DNA of 64,000 bases. Source: Aminipila terrae. GTDB taxonomy: Bacteria; Bacillota; Clostridia; Peptostreptococcales; Anaerovoracaceae. Where the stretch lies: contig NZ_CP047591.1 of assembly GCF_010120715.1 (NCBI RefSeq), positions 2,666,001-2,730,000 on the forward strand, read 5' to 3'. Shown here piece by piece: positions 36,500-46,169 of this stretch; position 1 is the first letter of the stretch; each line of letters starts with the position of its first letter. The notes below the pieces were generated by a model that saw only the letters and a program-made list of their open reading frames with translations, had not been told where the DNA came from and did no database searches. The position numbers were made by a program, and so were the translations under genes.

Positions 36500-38043
36500 A
36501 TGCTGTCAAAAGTATTTACAGGTGCGCTTCGTGGGCTGGAAGCAAATCTGGTTTCAGTAGAAACCGACTTGCTGCCAGGGCTTCCATCCCTTACAATGGT
36601 TGGACTGCCGGACATTACAGTGCGGGAGGCCAAAGAAAGAATAAGAAGCGCAATTATTAATTCAGGATATCAGTTCCCAGCAAAAAGAATTACGGTGAAT
36701 TTATCACCGGCTAATACAAAAAAAGAAGGAAGCCATTTTGATCTGCCTATTGCCATAGGGCTCTTGGCTTCAGTTGGCCAAATACCTGGAAATGCAGTTA
36801 AAGAATATGCTTTTATGGGAGAATTATCTTTAGCGGGTAACATAAACAGAGTAGATGGCGCACTGCCATTAATTATAGGCATTCAGGCATGTGGCATTAA
36901 CAAAATTGTTTTGCCAAGGCAAAATGTGGAAGAAGCTGCTCTTGTAAAAGGGGTAGAGTTATATACTGCAGGAAACCTCAGCGAACTAATTAAACACTTT
37001 GACGGAGAAGAACCCATTAAGCCTTACAGAGTAAAGAACAAGATACTATATGACCTGCCAAATTATTCTTTAGATTATTCAGAAGTTGTAGGACAGGAAT
37101 CCGTAAAAAGAGCGGTAACTATCTGCTGTGCAGGGGACATGGAATGCTGATGACGGGACCGCCGGGGGTTGGCAAGTCCATGATAGCTAAAAGAATCCCT
37201 ACAGTAATGCCCCGGATGACATATGAAGAATGTCTGGAGGTTACTAAAATTTACAGTATTGGAGGAAGACTATCGAAAAACTTACCTCTTGTAACGGAAA
37301 GGCCATTCCGTGCGCCACACCATACTATTTCAGGAGCAGCACTGGTTGGCGGGGGAAATAAGCCCATGCCAGGAGAATTATCTCTGGCACATCTGGGAGT
37401 ACTGTTTTTGGACGAATTTCCTGAATTTAATAAAAAAGTGCTGGAGATGCTCAGGCAGCCTTTAGAGGATAAAATGGTAACCATAGACAGAGTAGGAGGA
37501 AAATTCAGTTTCCCTTGTCAGGTGATGCTTATAGCAGCCAGTAATCCCTGTCCATGTGGTTATTTGGGGAGTCAGTTTCATGAATGCTGCTGTTCACAGA
37601 CACAAATTAATCATTACAAAAACAAAATTTCAGGACCGTTGATGGATCGGATTGATTTAAACATACAAGTTTTACCCGTAGATTATAAATATTTATCCCA
37701 AAGAGAGAAAATTAATTCTATAAGCTCTCTGGAAATGAGGGCAAAGGTAGAAAGTGCCAGAAAGAAGCAGCTTGACAGATATGATACACAATCTGTTTTA
37801 TTTAATTCACAGCTTACCCCTTCTTTAATTAAGCAATATTGTAAATTAAATAAGGAGGGTGAAAAACTTATGAAATCTGCATTTAAAGCCTTATCTTTAA
37901 GTGCAAGGGCTTACAGCAGGGTAATAAAAATAGCACGTACTATTGCAGATTTGGAAGACAGTGAAAATATAGAAGCGATACATTTGGCAGAGGCTTTAAG
38001 TTACAGAATGACAGATGGGAATACTAAGGAAATTGGTGAATAA
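36500..38043 (+). CDS. comM: ComM/YifB family Mg-chelatase-like AAA+ ATPase, frameshifted
   Basis: Ring helicase aiding branch migration during natural transformation in other bacteria. The N-terminal S5-fold domain (SKVFTGALRGLEANLVSVE, NLSPANTKKEGSHFDLPIA) runs to about residue 170. The frame breaks at GGGG 37133-37136; one extra G restores CCAGGHGMLMTGPPGVGKSM with Walker A intact and a 514 aa protein. Further on are FLDEFPEF (Walker B) and the Cys-rich ASNPCPCGYLGSQFHECCCS. Co-oriented with dprA, which starts 2 bp later. Sequencing error is likely. Confidence 0.93.
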
Positions 38044-38045
38044 AC

Positions 38046-38912
38046 ATGAATATTATAAAATGTGTGAAGAAAGTTATGTTAAACTCTAAAGAGTATCCTG
38101 GTATGTTAAAGTATATAAAGGACCCGCCTGAACAGCTTTACTATATCGGCAACCTTGCGCTGGCTTCCCTGCCGGCAGTAGCAGTAGTTGGTTCAAGAAA
38201 GGCTTCCTCCTATGGACACTGGGCAGCAAATGAAATTGGAAAACGCCTGGGGGATAATGATATAGTAGTGGTAAGCGGAATGGCTGCAGGAATCGATTCT
38301 ATAAGCCATAAAGGGGCACTTTCCGTTAATGGAAAAACCATTGCAGTGCTGGGGTGTGGAATTGATATCTGTTTCCCTGCGTTTAACCGGACATTAAGGG
38401 ACAGAATAGCAGAAGAAGGCCTTTTATTATCTGAATATCCGCCAGGATATCCTGGAAGCAGGTTTACTTTTCCCCAACGAAACCGAATTATAAGCGGATT
38501 GTGTCTGGCAACTGTAGTGGTAGAAGCCGGATTGAACAGTGGATCACTTATCACGGCAGAAAGAGCGGCGGAACAGGGCAGAACGGTTTTTTCTGTACCG
38601 GGAAATATTAATAGTTTCTATTCCATCGGAACAAATAAATTAATTCAGGATGGAGCATATCCTTTGGCGGTGATTGACGATATATTTGATATTATAGGAA
38701 TAAATAAAAAAGATACAGCGAATATTATAAAACAGCTTGGAAAAGATGAACAAAAGGTTCTGAAAATAGTTAATCAGTCAGGAGAAGTCACAGCTGATTA
38801 CATCTGTAGAGAGACGAATATGAAGATTTCAGAAGTAAATGCAATCGTTACAATTCTGGAGATGAAAGGGATCGTTTATTCGGCACTGGGCAAAATTTTT
38901 ATTGCAAACTGA
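38046..38912 (+). CDS. dprA: DNA-processing protein DprA (short form)
   Basis: Loads RecA on incoming single-stranded DNA. The Rossmann-like core has VVGSRKASSYG, VSGMAAGIDSISHKGAL, FPQRNRIISGL and AERAAEQGRTVFSVPGNI. A C-terminal winged-helix (residues ~230-288) is present. At 288 aa the usual N-terminal SAM/helix-hairpin domain is missing; the protein begins almost directly with the Rossmann domain. Together with comM it suggests competence functions, though no uptake genes are in the window. Confidence 0.93.
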   Translation: MNIIKCVKKVMLNSKEYPGMLKYIKDPPEQLYYIGNLALASLPAVAVVGSRKASSYGHWAANEIGKRLGDNDIVVVSGMAAGIDSISHKGALSVNGKTIAVLGCGIDICFPAFNRTLRDRIAEEGLLLSEYPPGYPGSRFTFPQRNRIISGLCLATVVVEAGLNSGSLITAERAAEQGRTVFSVPGNINSFYSIGTNKLIQDGAYPLAVIDDIFDIIGINKKDTANIIKQLGKDEQKVLKIVNQSGEVTADYICRETNMKISEVNAIVTILEMKGIVYSALGKIFIAN

Positions 38913-38989
38913 TGAAAATAGAAATATAATCATTTTTTGTATAGAGATAATAATATAGTAGATAAAATTTCCCTTAGGAGGATTAATAT

Positions 38990-41074
38990 ATGGCAAGCTC
39001 TAAGAATCTGGTGATAGTGGAATCACCATCTAAGGCAAAGACAATAGGAAAATTTTTAGGTAGCAAATACAAAGTGGTTGCTTCGGTTGGCCATGTCAGG
39101 GATTTGCCAAAAAGTAAACTGGGTATCGATTTAGAAAATAATTTTGAACCTCAGTACATAGCCATAAGAGGAAAAGGCGATGTAATCAAAGCTATGAGAC
39201 AAGAGGCCAAAAATGCTGATAAAGTTTATTTAGCAACTGACCCGGACCGGGAAGGAGAAGCTATTTCCTGGCACATTGCCCATCTTTTGGGAATTGATCC
39301 TACAAAAGCCTGCAGAATCGTTTTTAATGAAATAACTAAAAATGCAATTCAGACTGCAGTAAAAAATCCAAGAACTATTGATACAAAATTAGTTGATGCA
39401 CAACAGGCTCGCAGAGTGTTAGACAGACTTGTTGGGTATCAGATCAGTCCATTATTATGGAGGAAGATAAGGCGTGGACTAAGTGCTGGCCGTGTTCAAT
39501 CGGCAGCCCTTAAACTGATTTGTGACAGGGAAAATCTGATAAAAGATTTTAAACCTGTAGAATACTGGAATATTGCTGCTATGCTTTCTGAGATGCAGGA
39601 TGAAAAAGGAAAATCTACTGAAAAAAAGAAATTTACTGCTAAGCTGATTGAATATCTGGGTAAGAAAATAACTGTTGACAATAAAGAAGCAGCAGATACC
39701 ATTGTTGCTGCCCTAAAAAAGAATGACTACATTGTTAAAAAAGTAGAGAAAAAGGAAAGAAACAAAAGAGCGTATGCTCCTTTTACTACCAGCAGCCTGC
39801 AGCAGGATGCTGCGAATAAATTAGGGTTTTACACGAAAAAAACCATGATGATTGCACAGCAGCTTTATGAAGGCGTAGAAGTAAAGGGACATGGGACAAT
39901 TGGTCTGGTAACCTATATCAGAACAGATTCAGTAAGAATTTCAGAAGAGGCTAAATCAGCAGCTAAAGTCTTTATCAATGAAAGATATGGGGAACAGTAT
40001 CATTCAAATAATATTTTTTCAAATAAAAAGAGGGATGTGCAGGACGCCCATGAGGCAATCAGGCCCAGTTATATAGATTTAGTTCCAGATGAAATAAAAG
40101 AGTCTTTAACCAAAGACCAATATAACTTATATAAGCTTATCTGGTCAAGATTTATGGCAAGCCAGATGACTGCAGCAGTATATGATTCCATGGCTGTTGA
40201 AATTGAAAACGGCGACTATACATTAAAGGCAAATGGTTCAAAACTTAAGTTTGATGGATATTTAAGAGTTTATCAGGATGCTGGTGAAGAGAATAATGAA
40301 AAAATGCTGCCTGAACTTCAGGTGGGGCATAAATTGAATCTGCTGGATTTACAGTGTGATCAGAATTTTACACAGCCTCCAGCCAGATATACAGAAGCCA
40401 GTCTGGTAAAAGATCTGGAAGAAAAAAATATTGGAAGGCCAAGTACTTATGCACCAATTATAGCCACATTGATGGAAAGAAAATATGTATCAAGAGAAAA
40501 GAAATCTTTGCTTCCAACAGATTTAGGCTTTATTGTTACTGAACTAATGGAAAAATATTTTAAGGAAATTGTTGATGTTGGCTTTACAGCAGAACTTGAA
40601 GACCGCCTTGATGATATTGAAGTGGAAAATCTGAACTGGAAGAAGATTGTCAGCGATTTTTATGAAATCTTAAAGGATGAACTTGAAATTGCAGATAAAG
40701 AGATAGAAAAAGTTAAATTAGAGGATGAACTGACAGGTGAAATGTGTGAACTCTGTGGCAAGCCTATGGCAAGGAAAAGTGGCAGATTCGGAGATTTTAT
40801 TGCTTGTACCGGTTATCCTGAATGTAAGAATACAAAACCAATTATCACAAAGGTGGATGCAAAGTGTCCAAAATGCGGAAGTGATATTGTAGCCAGAAGA
40901 GGAAAAAACGGAAGAATGTTTTATGGATGCAGCGGATATCCTGAGTGTAATCAAGTATTCTGGAGCAAACCAACTGATAAAAAGTGCCCGGAATGTGGCT
41001 CAATATTAGTTGAGAAAAAAACAAAAAACAGTACTTTAGCGTGTTCAAACAGCGAATGTGGGTATAAAGAATAG
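38990..41074 (+). CDS. topA: DNA topoisomerase I
   Basis: Type IA enzyme relaxing negative supercoils. TOPRIM domain: VIVESPSKAKTIGKFL and the acidic triad ATDPDREGEAISWH. The catalytic Tyr lies in VTYIRTDSVR near residue 305. Three C-terminal four-Cys zinc ribbons start at CELCGKPMARKSGRFGDF, CPKCGSDIVARRGKNGR and CPECGSILVEKKT. 694 aa, normal. AGGAGG ribosome site. Precedes hslV-hslU-codY as in many Firmicutes; the recombinase gene sometimes found between topA and hslV is absent. Confidence 0.97.
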   Translation: MASSKNLVIVESPSKAKTIGKFLGSKYKVVASVGHVRDLPKSKLGIDLENNFEPQYIAIRGKGDVIKAMRQEAKNADKVYLATDPDREGEAISWHIAHLLGIDPTKACRIVFNEITKNAIQTAVKNPRTIDTKLVDAQQARRVLDRLVGYQISPLLWRKIRRGLSAGRVQSAALKLICDRENLIKDFKPVEYWNIAAMLSEMQDEKGKSTEKKKFTAKLIEYLGKKITVDNKEAADTIVAALKKNDYIVKKVEKKERNKRAYAPFTTSSLQQDAANKLGFYTKKTMMIAQQLYEGVEVKGHGTIGLVTYIRTDSVRISEEAKSAAKVFINERYGEQYHSNNIFSNKKRDVQDAHEAIRPSYIDLVPDEIKESLTKDQYNLYKLIWSRFMASQMTAAVYDSMAVEIENGDYTLKANGSKLKFDGYLRVYQDAGEENNEKMLPELQVGHKLNLLDLQCDQNFTQPPARYTEASLVKDLEEKNIGRPSTYAPIIATLMERKYVSREKKSLLPTDLGFIVTELMEKYFKEIVDVGFTAELEDRLDDIEVENLNWKKIVSDFYEILKDELEIADKEIEKVKLEDELTGEMCELCGKPMARKSGRFGDFIACTGYPECKNTKPIITKVDAKCPKCGSDIVARRGKNGRMFYGCSGYPECNQVFWSKPTDKKCPECGSILVEKKTKNSTLACSNSECGYKE

Positions 41075-41098
41075 AATATGAAAGAGAGGTAATGGTAG

Positions 41099-41638
41099 AT
41101 GATACAATTTCATGCAACTACTATAGTAGCAGTTAGAAGAGGTGAAAACGACATTTGCATCGGGGGCGATGGACAGGTTACTATGGGTGAAACTACAGTA
41201 ATGAAACATAAAGCGAAAAAAGTGAGAAAGATTTATAAAAATTCAGTAATTACAGGGTTTGCAGGCTCTGTTTCCGATGCCTTCTCCTTAACGGAGAAGT
41301 TTGAAAAAAAGCTTGAAGAGCATTCAGGCAATTTAAAAAAAGCGGCGGTGGCTTTAGCCCAGATGTGGCGTTCAGACAAAGCTATGAGAAACCTGGAAGC
41401 TTTAATGATTGCGGTGGATAAAGAGAATATGCTTCTTATATCTGGGAATGGTGAAGTAATTGAACCTGATCAGGATTTTATAGCTATTGGATCAGGTGGA
41501 AATTATGCTTATGCTGCAGCGAATGCACTATTTAACCACACAGAGATGAATGCAGAACAGATTGTCAGAGAATCATTAAAAATAGCATCTTCTATTTGCG
41601 TTTATACAAACGATAACATTTCTGTTGAAAAACTGTAG
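41099..41638 (+). CDS. hslV: ATP-dependent protease subunit HslV (ClpQ)
   Basis: Proteolytic double-ring subunit. The start MIQFHATTIVAVRRG resembles the Bacillus ClpQ type, in which a short propeptide precedes the active residue; the conserved TT is at residues 7-8. Other family blocks: GGDGQVTMGETTVMKH, GFAGSVSDAFSLTEKFE, IAIGSGGNYAYAAANAL, SICVYTND. 179 aa. Its partner hslU follows after 13 bp. Confidence 0.96.
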   Translation: MIQFHATTIVAVRRGENDICIGGDGQVTMGETTVMKHKAKKVRKIYKNSVITGFAGSVSDAFSLTEKFEKKLEEHSGNLKKAAVALAQMWRSDKAMRNLEALMIAVDKENMLLISGNGEVIEPDQDFIAIGSGGNYAYAAANALFNHTEMNAEQIVRESLKIASSICVYTNDNISVEKL

Positions 41639-41651
41639 GAGGGAGTAAAAA

Positions 41652-43088
41652 ATGGGAGAATTATACAATATGACGCCAAAACAGATTGTGGCGGAACTTG
41701 ATAAATATATAATTGGGCAGGATGATGCAAAGAAATCTGTAGCGATTGCCTTAAGAAACCGTTACAGGAGAAGTCTTCTTCCGGATGAAATGAGAGAAGA
41801 AATTACTCCTAAAAACATTTTAATGATTGGGCCTACAGGCTGTGGTAAAACTGAGATAGCCAGAAGGCTTGCAAAGCTTATGGATGCCCCTTTTGTAAAA
41901 GTTGAGGCGACAAAATTTACTGAAGTAGGCTATGTGGGAAGAGATGTAGATTCAATGGTAAGGGACTTGGTTGAAGCCTCTATCCGAATAACAAAACAGA
42001 AAAGATTACAGGAAAAATATTCAATAGCAGAAGAAATAGCAGAAGAAAAAATTATTGAGGCTATTATTCCGGGAAAGAAAAAAACTGTTTCATCCGGTAC
42101 AAATAATTTAAAAACACCCTTTGATTTCATCTTAGGTGGTGGGTATCAGCAGACCCAGAGACCTCAGCTTGAACAAGAGGACAAGGATACCGGTAATACA
42201 GATAAAAGTGATATAGAGCTGGCAAGAGAACAGGTAAGGCAGCAGTTCAGAGATGGTATGCTGGAAGAGCAATACATTGAGATACAGGTTAATGAAGTGC
42301 CTAAAAATAATTCATTAGACCTGGGAAATGAAGGCATGAGCATTGCTATCGGAAATATCTTTGGGGATATGATGCCACCCAAGAAGAAAAAGAAAAAAGT
42401 TAAAGTAAAGGATGCAAAAAAGATTTTAAGAGAACAGGAAGCACAGAATCTGATTGATATGGATCAGGTTACTGAAGAGGCTTTAGAAATTGCTGAACAG
42501 AATGGGATTATTTTCATTGATGAAATCGACAAGATTGCATCTGGTTCCAGTTATAAATCAGGAGCAGACGTTTCAAGAGAAGGGGTTCAGCGAGATATTC
42601 TTCCTATCGTTGAAGGAAGTGTTGTAAATACAAAATATGGCCCTGTTAAGACAGATCATGTGTTGTTTATAGGAGCTGGAGCATTTCATACCTCTAAGCC
42701 TACCGATTTAATCCCGGAACTGCAGGGAAGATTCCCAATCAGAGTGGAACTGGAAAATTTAACGAAAGATTCTTTTGTTAAGATTCTGACCATTCCTGAA
42801 AATGCTTTATTAAAACAGCATAAGATGCTTCTGGAAACAGAAGGTATCAAAATAACCTTTACAGATGATTCTGTTGAAGAAATTGCCACTATGGCTTTTC
42901 TAATGAATGAACAGACCGAAAATATAGGAGCAAGAAGACTTCATACCATTATGGAAAAGCTTCTTGAAGATATTTCCTTTAACATTCCGGAAATGGAACA
43001 GGAGGAGATTGTCATAGACAAATCCTATGTGAAAGAAAAGTTTGTTGAGAAAATACATGAAGATGATATAGACAAATTTATTCTTTAA
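41652..43088 (+). CDS. hslU: ATP-dependent protease ATPase subunit HslU (ClpY)
   Basis: AAA+ unfoldase feeding HslV. Walker A GPTGCGKTEIARRLA (near residue 60), the pore-loop/I-domain start TEVGYVGRDVDSMVRDLVE, Walker B GIIFIDEIDKIA (near 290) and sensor LQGRFPIRVEL. The middle I-domain is extended (residues ~110-250, with a Lys-rich stretch KKKKKKVKVKDAKK). It ends IDKFIL, the tail that docks into HslV. 478 aa. Confidence 0.96.
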   Translation: MGELYNMTPKQIVAELDKYIIGQDDAKKSVAIALRNRYRRSLLPDEMREEITPKNILMIGPTGCGKTEIARRLAKLMDAPFVKVEATKFTEVGYVGRDVDSMVRDLVEASIRITKQKRLQEKYSIAEEIAEEKIIEAIIPGKKKTVSSGTNNLKTPFDFILGGGYQQTQRPQLEQEDKDTGNTDKSDIELAREQVRQQFRDGMLEEQYIEIQVNEVPKNNSLDLGNEGMSIAIGNIFGDMMPPKKKKKKVKVKDAKKILREQEAQNLIDMDQVTEEALEIAEQNGIIFIDEIDKIASGSSYKSGADVSREGVQRDILPIVEGSVVNTKYGPVKTDHVLFIGAGAFHTSKPTDLIPELQGRFPIRVELENLTKDSFVKILTIPENALLKQHKMLLETEGIKITFTDDSVEEIATMAFLMNEQTENIGARRLHTIMEKLLEDISFNIPEMEQEEIVIDKSYVKEKFVEKIHEDDIDKFIL

Positions 43089-43104
43089 TCTTGACAAAAA
43101 TGAG

Positions 43105-43142
43105 CAGGTTGGTATATCTTTTATATTACCAACCTGTTTTTT
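43105..43142 (+). terminator. Terminator after hslU
   Basis: A 10 bp perfect stem (43105-43114 with 43127-43136) is followed by six T. Confidence 0.85.
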
Positions 43143-43187
43143 GGTAGAATAATGACGAATTTTAGCGTAATTGTTTGTAAAATAAAA

Positions 43188-43202
43188 AGTTTTTAGAAAA
43201 AT
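43188..43202 (+). promoter_or_regulatory. Possible CodY box upstream of codY
   Basis: The 15-mer here differs from the consensus AATTTTCWGAAAATT at three positions. It lies just before the codY promoter, where autoregulation would act. Weak evidence. Confidence 0.3.
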
Positions 43203-43214
43203 CAAAATAATGAC

Positions 43215-43243
43215 TTGATTCTTTTCCAGAAAAGAGATAATAT
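43215..43243 (+). promoter_or_regulatory. Putative codY promoter with palindromic spacer
   Basis: TTGATT (43215-43220), a 17 bp spacer and TAATAT (43238-43243). An inverted repeat TCTTTTC-CA-GAAAAGA starts at the end of the -35 box and fills most of the spacer (43220-43235). Confidence 0.45.
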
Positions 43244-43305
43244 ATATTAGCATAGAAAATAGGACAATTAGTCTTGAATTATAAATAAAGGAGAAAAAGG
43301 TAGTT

Positions 43306-44085
43306 ATGGGAAAAGATATTTTAAGCAAAATTAGAAAATTGAACTGGGTTCTGCAGGAGAGTCCTACAGGAGCTTTTTCTTTTGATGAACTTTGCAACAT
43401 ATTAAGTGATATGATGGATGCCAATGTATATATTGCTAATCTAAGAGGTAAAGTTATTGGCGTGCATTATAAAATTAAATCAGACAGCTCAACTATTACA
43501 GACCCTGAAACCGGAATTGAAAAATTTCCTAATGAGTATAATGAGGCTTTGTTGAAGGTTACGTCCACAGAGGCTAATCTTAAAGCGGAAGACGCATTGG
43601 AGATTTTTAAGTATGATTATGATACTTATGACAAACTTCATACAATTATTCCTATTCTGGGTGGCGGACAGAGATGGGGTACCCTTATCTGTACAAGATA
43701 TGAGCCTGAATTTAGTAATGAGGATTTAGTTTTAGGAGAATATGGGGCAACAGTAGTAGGACTTGAAATTCAGAGAAGAAAAACTCTTGAATTTGAAGAA
43801 GAAGAAAGAATGAGATCCATTGTTCAAATGGCTATTGGCACATTATCCTATTCAGAAATCGAGGCAGTTCAACAAATCTTTGCCGAATTGAACGGTAATG
43901 AAGGGTTGTTAGTTGCAAGTAAGATAGCAGACAGATCAGGAATCACCAGATCTGTTATCGTTAATGCTCTTCGAAAACTTGAAAGTGCTGGTGTTATTGA
44001 ATCCCGCTCACTGGGTATGAAAGGAACACACATTAAGATTTTGAACTCTAAGTTCTACGAAGAACTGGAAAAAATGGATATGTAA
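43306..44085 (+). CDS. codY: Global transcriptional regulator CodY
   Basis: GTP- and branched-chain-amino-acid-responsive repressor of nitrogen, overflow and stationary-phase genes. The GAF ligand domain is at residues 1-155 (LRGKVIGVHYKI), followed by the conserved winged-helix: VASKIADRSGITRSVIVNAL and RKLESAGVIESRSLGMKGTH near residues 205-245. 259 aa. It follows hslVU after a terminator, so it is probably transcribed alone. Likely targets in this window include ilvE, but that is inference. Confidence 0.97.
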   Translation: MGKDILSKIRKLNWVLQESPTGAFSFDELCNILSDMMDANVYIANLRGKVIGVHYKIKSDSSTITDPETGIEKFPNEYNEALLKVTSTEANLKAEDALEIFKYDYDTYDKLHTIIPILGGGQRWGTLICTRYEPEFSNEDLVLGEYGATVVGLEIQRRKTLEFEEEERMRSIVQMAIGTLSYSEIEAVQQIFAELNGNEGLLVASKIADRSGITRSVIVNALRKLESAGVIESRSLGMKGTHIKILNSKFYEELEKMDM

Positions 44086-44108
44086 TCAATTAATTTGACA
44101 CAGTCTGC

Positions 44109-44148
44109 CCCCGTTCAGCATATAATGATATATCTGTTCGGGGTGTTT
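44109..44148 (+). terminator. Hairpin after codY, in front of yunB
   Basis: CCCCG (44109-44113) pairs with CGGGG downstream, with inner CAG/CTG and ATAT/ATAT pairings, then TGTTTTT. It looks like the codY terminator but ends right at the yunB start, so it may also limit yunB expression. Confidence 0.5.
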
Positions 44149-44150
44149 TT

Positions 44151-44852
44151 ATGCTTTGGTTTGGCTCAACAAAAAGATTTAAAGCATGTGAAAATAAAAA
44201 AAGTAAGTGGATAAAATTTGTAATAGCTATTATAATAATGACAATTGCAGCAGGTGGCTCTGGTTGGAGAATGATTAAAGTAGTACGGCCATCCATAGAA
44301 TCGCTGGCCGAAATAAAAGCAAAAGAAATGGTGACTTACGCCATAAATGAAGCTACATGTAAACAATTTTTTAAGGAAGCTACTAACGTTGAAGATTTGC
44401 TTATAATAAATACGGATAAAGAGGGAAGCATAGAGCTAGTACAATCTAATACCGTGGCCATGAATATTTTAGCAGCAGAACTTGGTAAAGAAATAAAACA
44501 GATGTACAGAAATATGAAACCCACTGTTATGAAGGTACCCCTGGGAACGATTTTAGGAAGCCAGTTACTATCACAGACAAATTTAAATGTAAATATGAAG
44601 GTTATGCCTATCAGCGTAGCAAATATAGAGTTTTTAAGTGAATTTGAAACTCAGGGAATAAATCAGACTAAATATAAGGTATATTTATCTTTAACCAGTA
44701 AAGTGAGAGTGATGGCACCTTTTTCATCTAAGACATTGGAAGTACATAATGTAGTGCTGGTTTCCGAAGCAGTTATATTAGGGAAAGTTCCTAATAGTTA
44801 CGTTAATGTACCTAAAGAAAATTTATTAGATGGAGTGAATTCGGGTCAGTAA
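44151..44852 (+). CDS. yunB: Sporulation protein YunB
   Basis: 233 aa. One N-terminal membrane segment (FVIAIIIMTIAAGGSGW, residues ~23-40) is followed by an extracytoplasmic domain containing PLGTILGSQLLSQTNLNVNM and a conserved EVHNVVLVSEAVILGKVPNSYVN end. YunB is a mother-cell sporulation protein in Bacillus, so its presence supports a spore-forming ancestor. No sigma-E box at correct spacing was found. hflX starts directly at its stop codon. Confidence 0.85.
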   Translation: MLWFGSTKRFKACENKKSKWIKFVIAIIIMTIAAGGSGWRMIKVVRPSIESLAEIKAKEMVTYAINEATCKQFFKEATNVEDLLIINTDKEGSIELVQSNTVAMNILAAELGKEIKQMYRNMKPTVMKVPLGTILGSQLLSQTNLNVNMKVMPISVANIEFLSEFETQGINQTKYKVYLSLTSKVRVMAPFSSKTLEVHNVVLVSEAVILGKVPNSYVNVPKENLLDGVNSGQ

Positions 44853-46169
44853 TTGTTTAATGAAAAAGGATATGGTAAAATACAGATTATGTTAAGATTT
44901 AATGAGAATAATGAAGTGATACAAAATGAAGAATACAAAGCAATTCTTGTTGGCCTTCAGATTAACGAAGACATCAGGTATTCAATGGAAGAGCTGGAGG
45001 GCCTTGCAGAAGCAGCAGGGGTTGAGGTTATAGGAACCATGACTCAGAGTCTGGAAAGAGCTAATAGCGCTACGTTCATAGGTAAAGGCAAAGTAGAAGA
45101 GCTTGCAGAAATGTGCAGGAATATGGAAGCAGATACGGTTATCTTTAATGATGAGTTGTCAGGAATGCAGCTAAGAAATATCGAAGAAGCTGTTGGAATC
45201 AGAATTATTGACCGAACCATACTGATTCTTGATATCTTTGCGTCCAGAGCTGTATCCCGTGAAGGAAAGCTTCAGGTTGAACTTGCGCAGCTTCAATACA
45301 GAATGCCACGGCTGCTTGGATTTGGCAAGAGTCTGTCAAGGCTTGGTGGAGGAATTGGAACAAGAGGCCCTGGAGAAAAAAAGCTGGAAACGGACAGAAG
45401 ACACATTCAAAGAAGGATGGATGATATAAAGGCAGAGATCGTTGAAATTAAAGGTAACAGAAATGTGCAGAGGGCAAAAAGAGAAAAAGCCGAGCTGCCT
45501 ATTGTTGCGCTTGTGGGGTATACCAATGCAGGAAAATCTGCTATTATGAACAGGCTTTTAGAGGGCGTAGACAGACAGGACAAAGTTGTTCTGGAAAAGG
45601 ACATGCTCTTTGCTACACTGGATACAGCTCAGAGAAGTATTAAACTGGATACAAACTATGAATTTATATTAATCGATACGGTTGGGTTCGTCAGCAAACT
45701 TCCCCATTCTCTTGTAAATGCTTTTAAAGCTACTCTAGAAGAAGTAATGTATGCAGACTTGCTTTTACACGTAGTAGATGCATCCTATGAGGCGAATGAA
45801 TTTCATATAGATGTTACAAATAAAGTTTTGAAGGAAATTGGAGCAGGGAACAAAGAAAGAGTATTGGTATTCAATAAGACCGACTTGCTGGAAAATGATG
45901 CATTACCCACCACAGATGAAGAATATATCTGTATTTCTGCAAAACGTGGCGATAATTTTGATCAGGTTATTGACGTTATCAAGAAGAAACTGTTTTCGGA
46001 TCGAATCATCGCAAAATTACTTATACCTTATGACAGGGGCGATGTTTCTTCCTATTTGTGCGAAAAGGCTAAAGTTATATCCATGGAATATGTTGAATCA
46101 GGTACAGCATTTGAGGTTGAACTTACAACGGCAGATTATAGCAGGTTAAAAGAATATGATACTTTTTAA
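44853..46169 (+). CDS. hflX: Ribosome-associated GTPase HflX
   Basis: GTPase that splits or rescues stalled ribosomes. N-terminal HflX domain (GTMTQSLERANSATFIGKGK, VELAQLQYRMPRLLG), then the Gly-rich linker RLGGGIGTRGPGEKKLETDR and the G domain: G1 ALVGYTNAGKSAIMNRL near residue 218, G3 DTVGFVSKLPHSLV near 272, G4 FNKTDLL near 345. 438 aa from TTG 44853; ATG 44889 is an alternative, but neither has a clear ribosome site. Confidence 0.93.
   Translation: MFNEKGYGKIQIMLRFNENNEVIQNEEYKAILVGLQINEDIRYSMEELEGLAEAAGVEVIGTMTQSLERANSATFIGKGKVEELAEMCRNMEADTVIFNDELSGMQLRNIEEAVGIRIIDRTILILDIFASRAVSREGKLQVELAQLQYRMPRLLGFGKSLSRLGGGIGTRGPGEKKLETDRRHIQRRMDDIKAEIVEIKGNRNVQRAKREKAELPIVALVGYTNAGKSAIMNRLLEGVDRQDKVVLEKDMLFATLDTAQRSIKLDTNYEFILIDTVGFVSKLPHSLVNAFKATLEEVMYADLLLHVVDASYEANEFHIDVTNKVLKEIGAGNKERVLVFNKTDLLENDALPTTDEEYICISAKRGDNFDQVIDVIKKKLFSDRIIAKLLIPYDRGDVSSYLCEKAKVISMEYVESGTAFEVELTTADYSRLKEYDTF

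Noticed and set aside
44095..44126. Sigma-A or sigma-E promoter for yunB
   Set aside because: TTGACA and TATAAT are 20 bp apart, and CATATAAT has no matching -35 at 14 bp; the stretch is better explained as the codY terminator.
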